Shown piece by piece: positions 6,546 to 6,571 of a DNA stretch of 6,571 nt. Position 1 is the stretch's first letter, and each line of letters opens with the position of its first letter. Source of the DNA: Bacteroidales bacterium (GTDB taxonomy: Bacteria; Bacteroidota; Bacteroidia; Bacteroidales; UBA3663); assembly GCA_017632695.1 (NCBI GenBank), contig JAGBQS010000053.1, positions 1-6,571 on the forward strand, in the 5' to 3' direction. A model generated the notes under the pieces. That model saw nothing but the letters and a program-made list of their open reading frames with translations. It was not told the DNA's origin and made no database searches. Made by a program: the position numbers and the translations under genes.

Positions 6546-6571
6546 ATGAAATTAAGTCTTGAGAAAGCGCA
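6546..6571 (+). CDS. Start of a new gene, 3' partial (possibly pgi)
   Basis: An ATG at 6546 opens a frame reading MKLSLEKA before the window ends. Upstream, the 64-base gap after the gpsA TAA is AT-rich. It contains TAAATTTA (6532-6539), one base off the TAnnTTTG -7 box, with ATTG at 6511-6514 as a weak -33 candidate. In Bacteroides genomes I recall, lysS-gpsA is followed by pgi (glucose-6-phosphate isomerase), whose N-terminus is similarly short and Lys/Leu-rich. Eight residues cannot prove this, so the call rests on synteny. Confidence 0.35.

Overview
The window is a stretch of ordinary chromosome from a member of the Bacteroidales (phylum Bacteroidota). I base this on protein similarity to remembered Bacteroides/Prevotella homologues, on the gene order lysS-gpsA, on Bacteroidota-type promoter boxes (TTTG / TAnnTTTG) and on the lack of clear Shine-Dalgarno sites. 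All genes lie on the plus strand. I see no mobile element, CRISPR array, tRNA or rRNA. I cannot fix the genus.

Layout: (1) 1-1407 is radA, a DNA recombination and repair ATPase missing only its first few codons. (2) 1408-1514 is an AT-rich spacer holding a likely terminator hairpin and then a promoter that almost touches the next start codon. (3) 1515-3526 is a two-gene unit with a 4-base ATGA overlap: a divergent L-cysteine desulfidase (CyuA/YhaM, UPF0597) family protein, then a Crp/Fnr-type regulator. (4) 3527-3673 is a spacer with the best promoter in the window and a short leader with two small hairpins. (5) 3674-6481 holds lysS (class II lysyl-tRNA synthetase) and, 9 bases downstream, gpsA (glycerol-3-phosphate dehydrogenase). 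(6) 6482-6545 is a short AT-rich gap, after which a new reading frame starts at 6546 and runs off the end; pgi is possible by synteny.

How the genes fit together: radA and lysS-gpsA are housekeeping genes (DNA repair, translation, phospholipid precursor supply). The desulfidase-regulator pair is the most accessory-looking part and probably forms a co-translated metabolic/regulatory pair.

Two points deserve attention. First, gpsA is cut by an in-frame TAG at codon 287, exactly where the family has a conserved Glu. The remaining 47 codons still encode a recognisable GpsA C-terminus ending in TAA. radA in the same window ends at a TAG, so wholesale amber reassignment is unlikely; a GAG-to-TAG nonsense change or a sequence error is the simplest reading. 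Second, the desulfidase-family protein has lost the cysteine of the GCTEP signature (here GGTEP) and has altered other conserved motifs, so it may not be a normal cysteine desulfidase. I did not find a convincing entirely new system.
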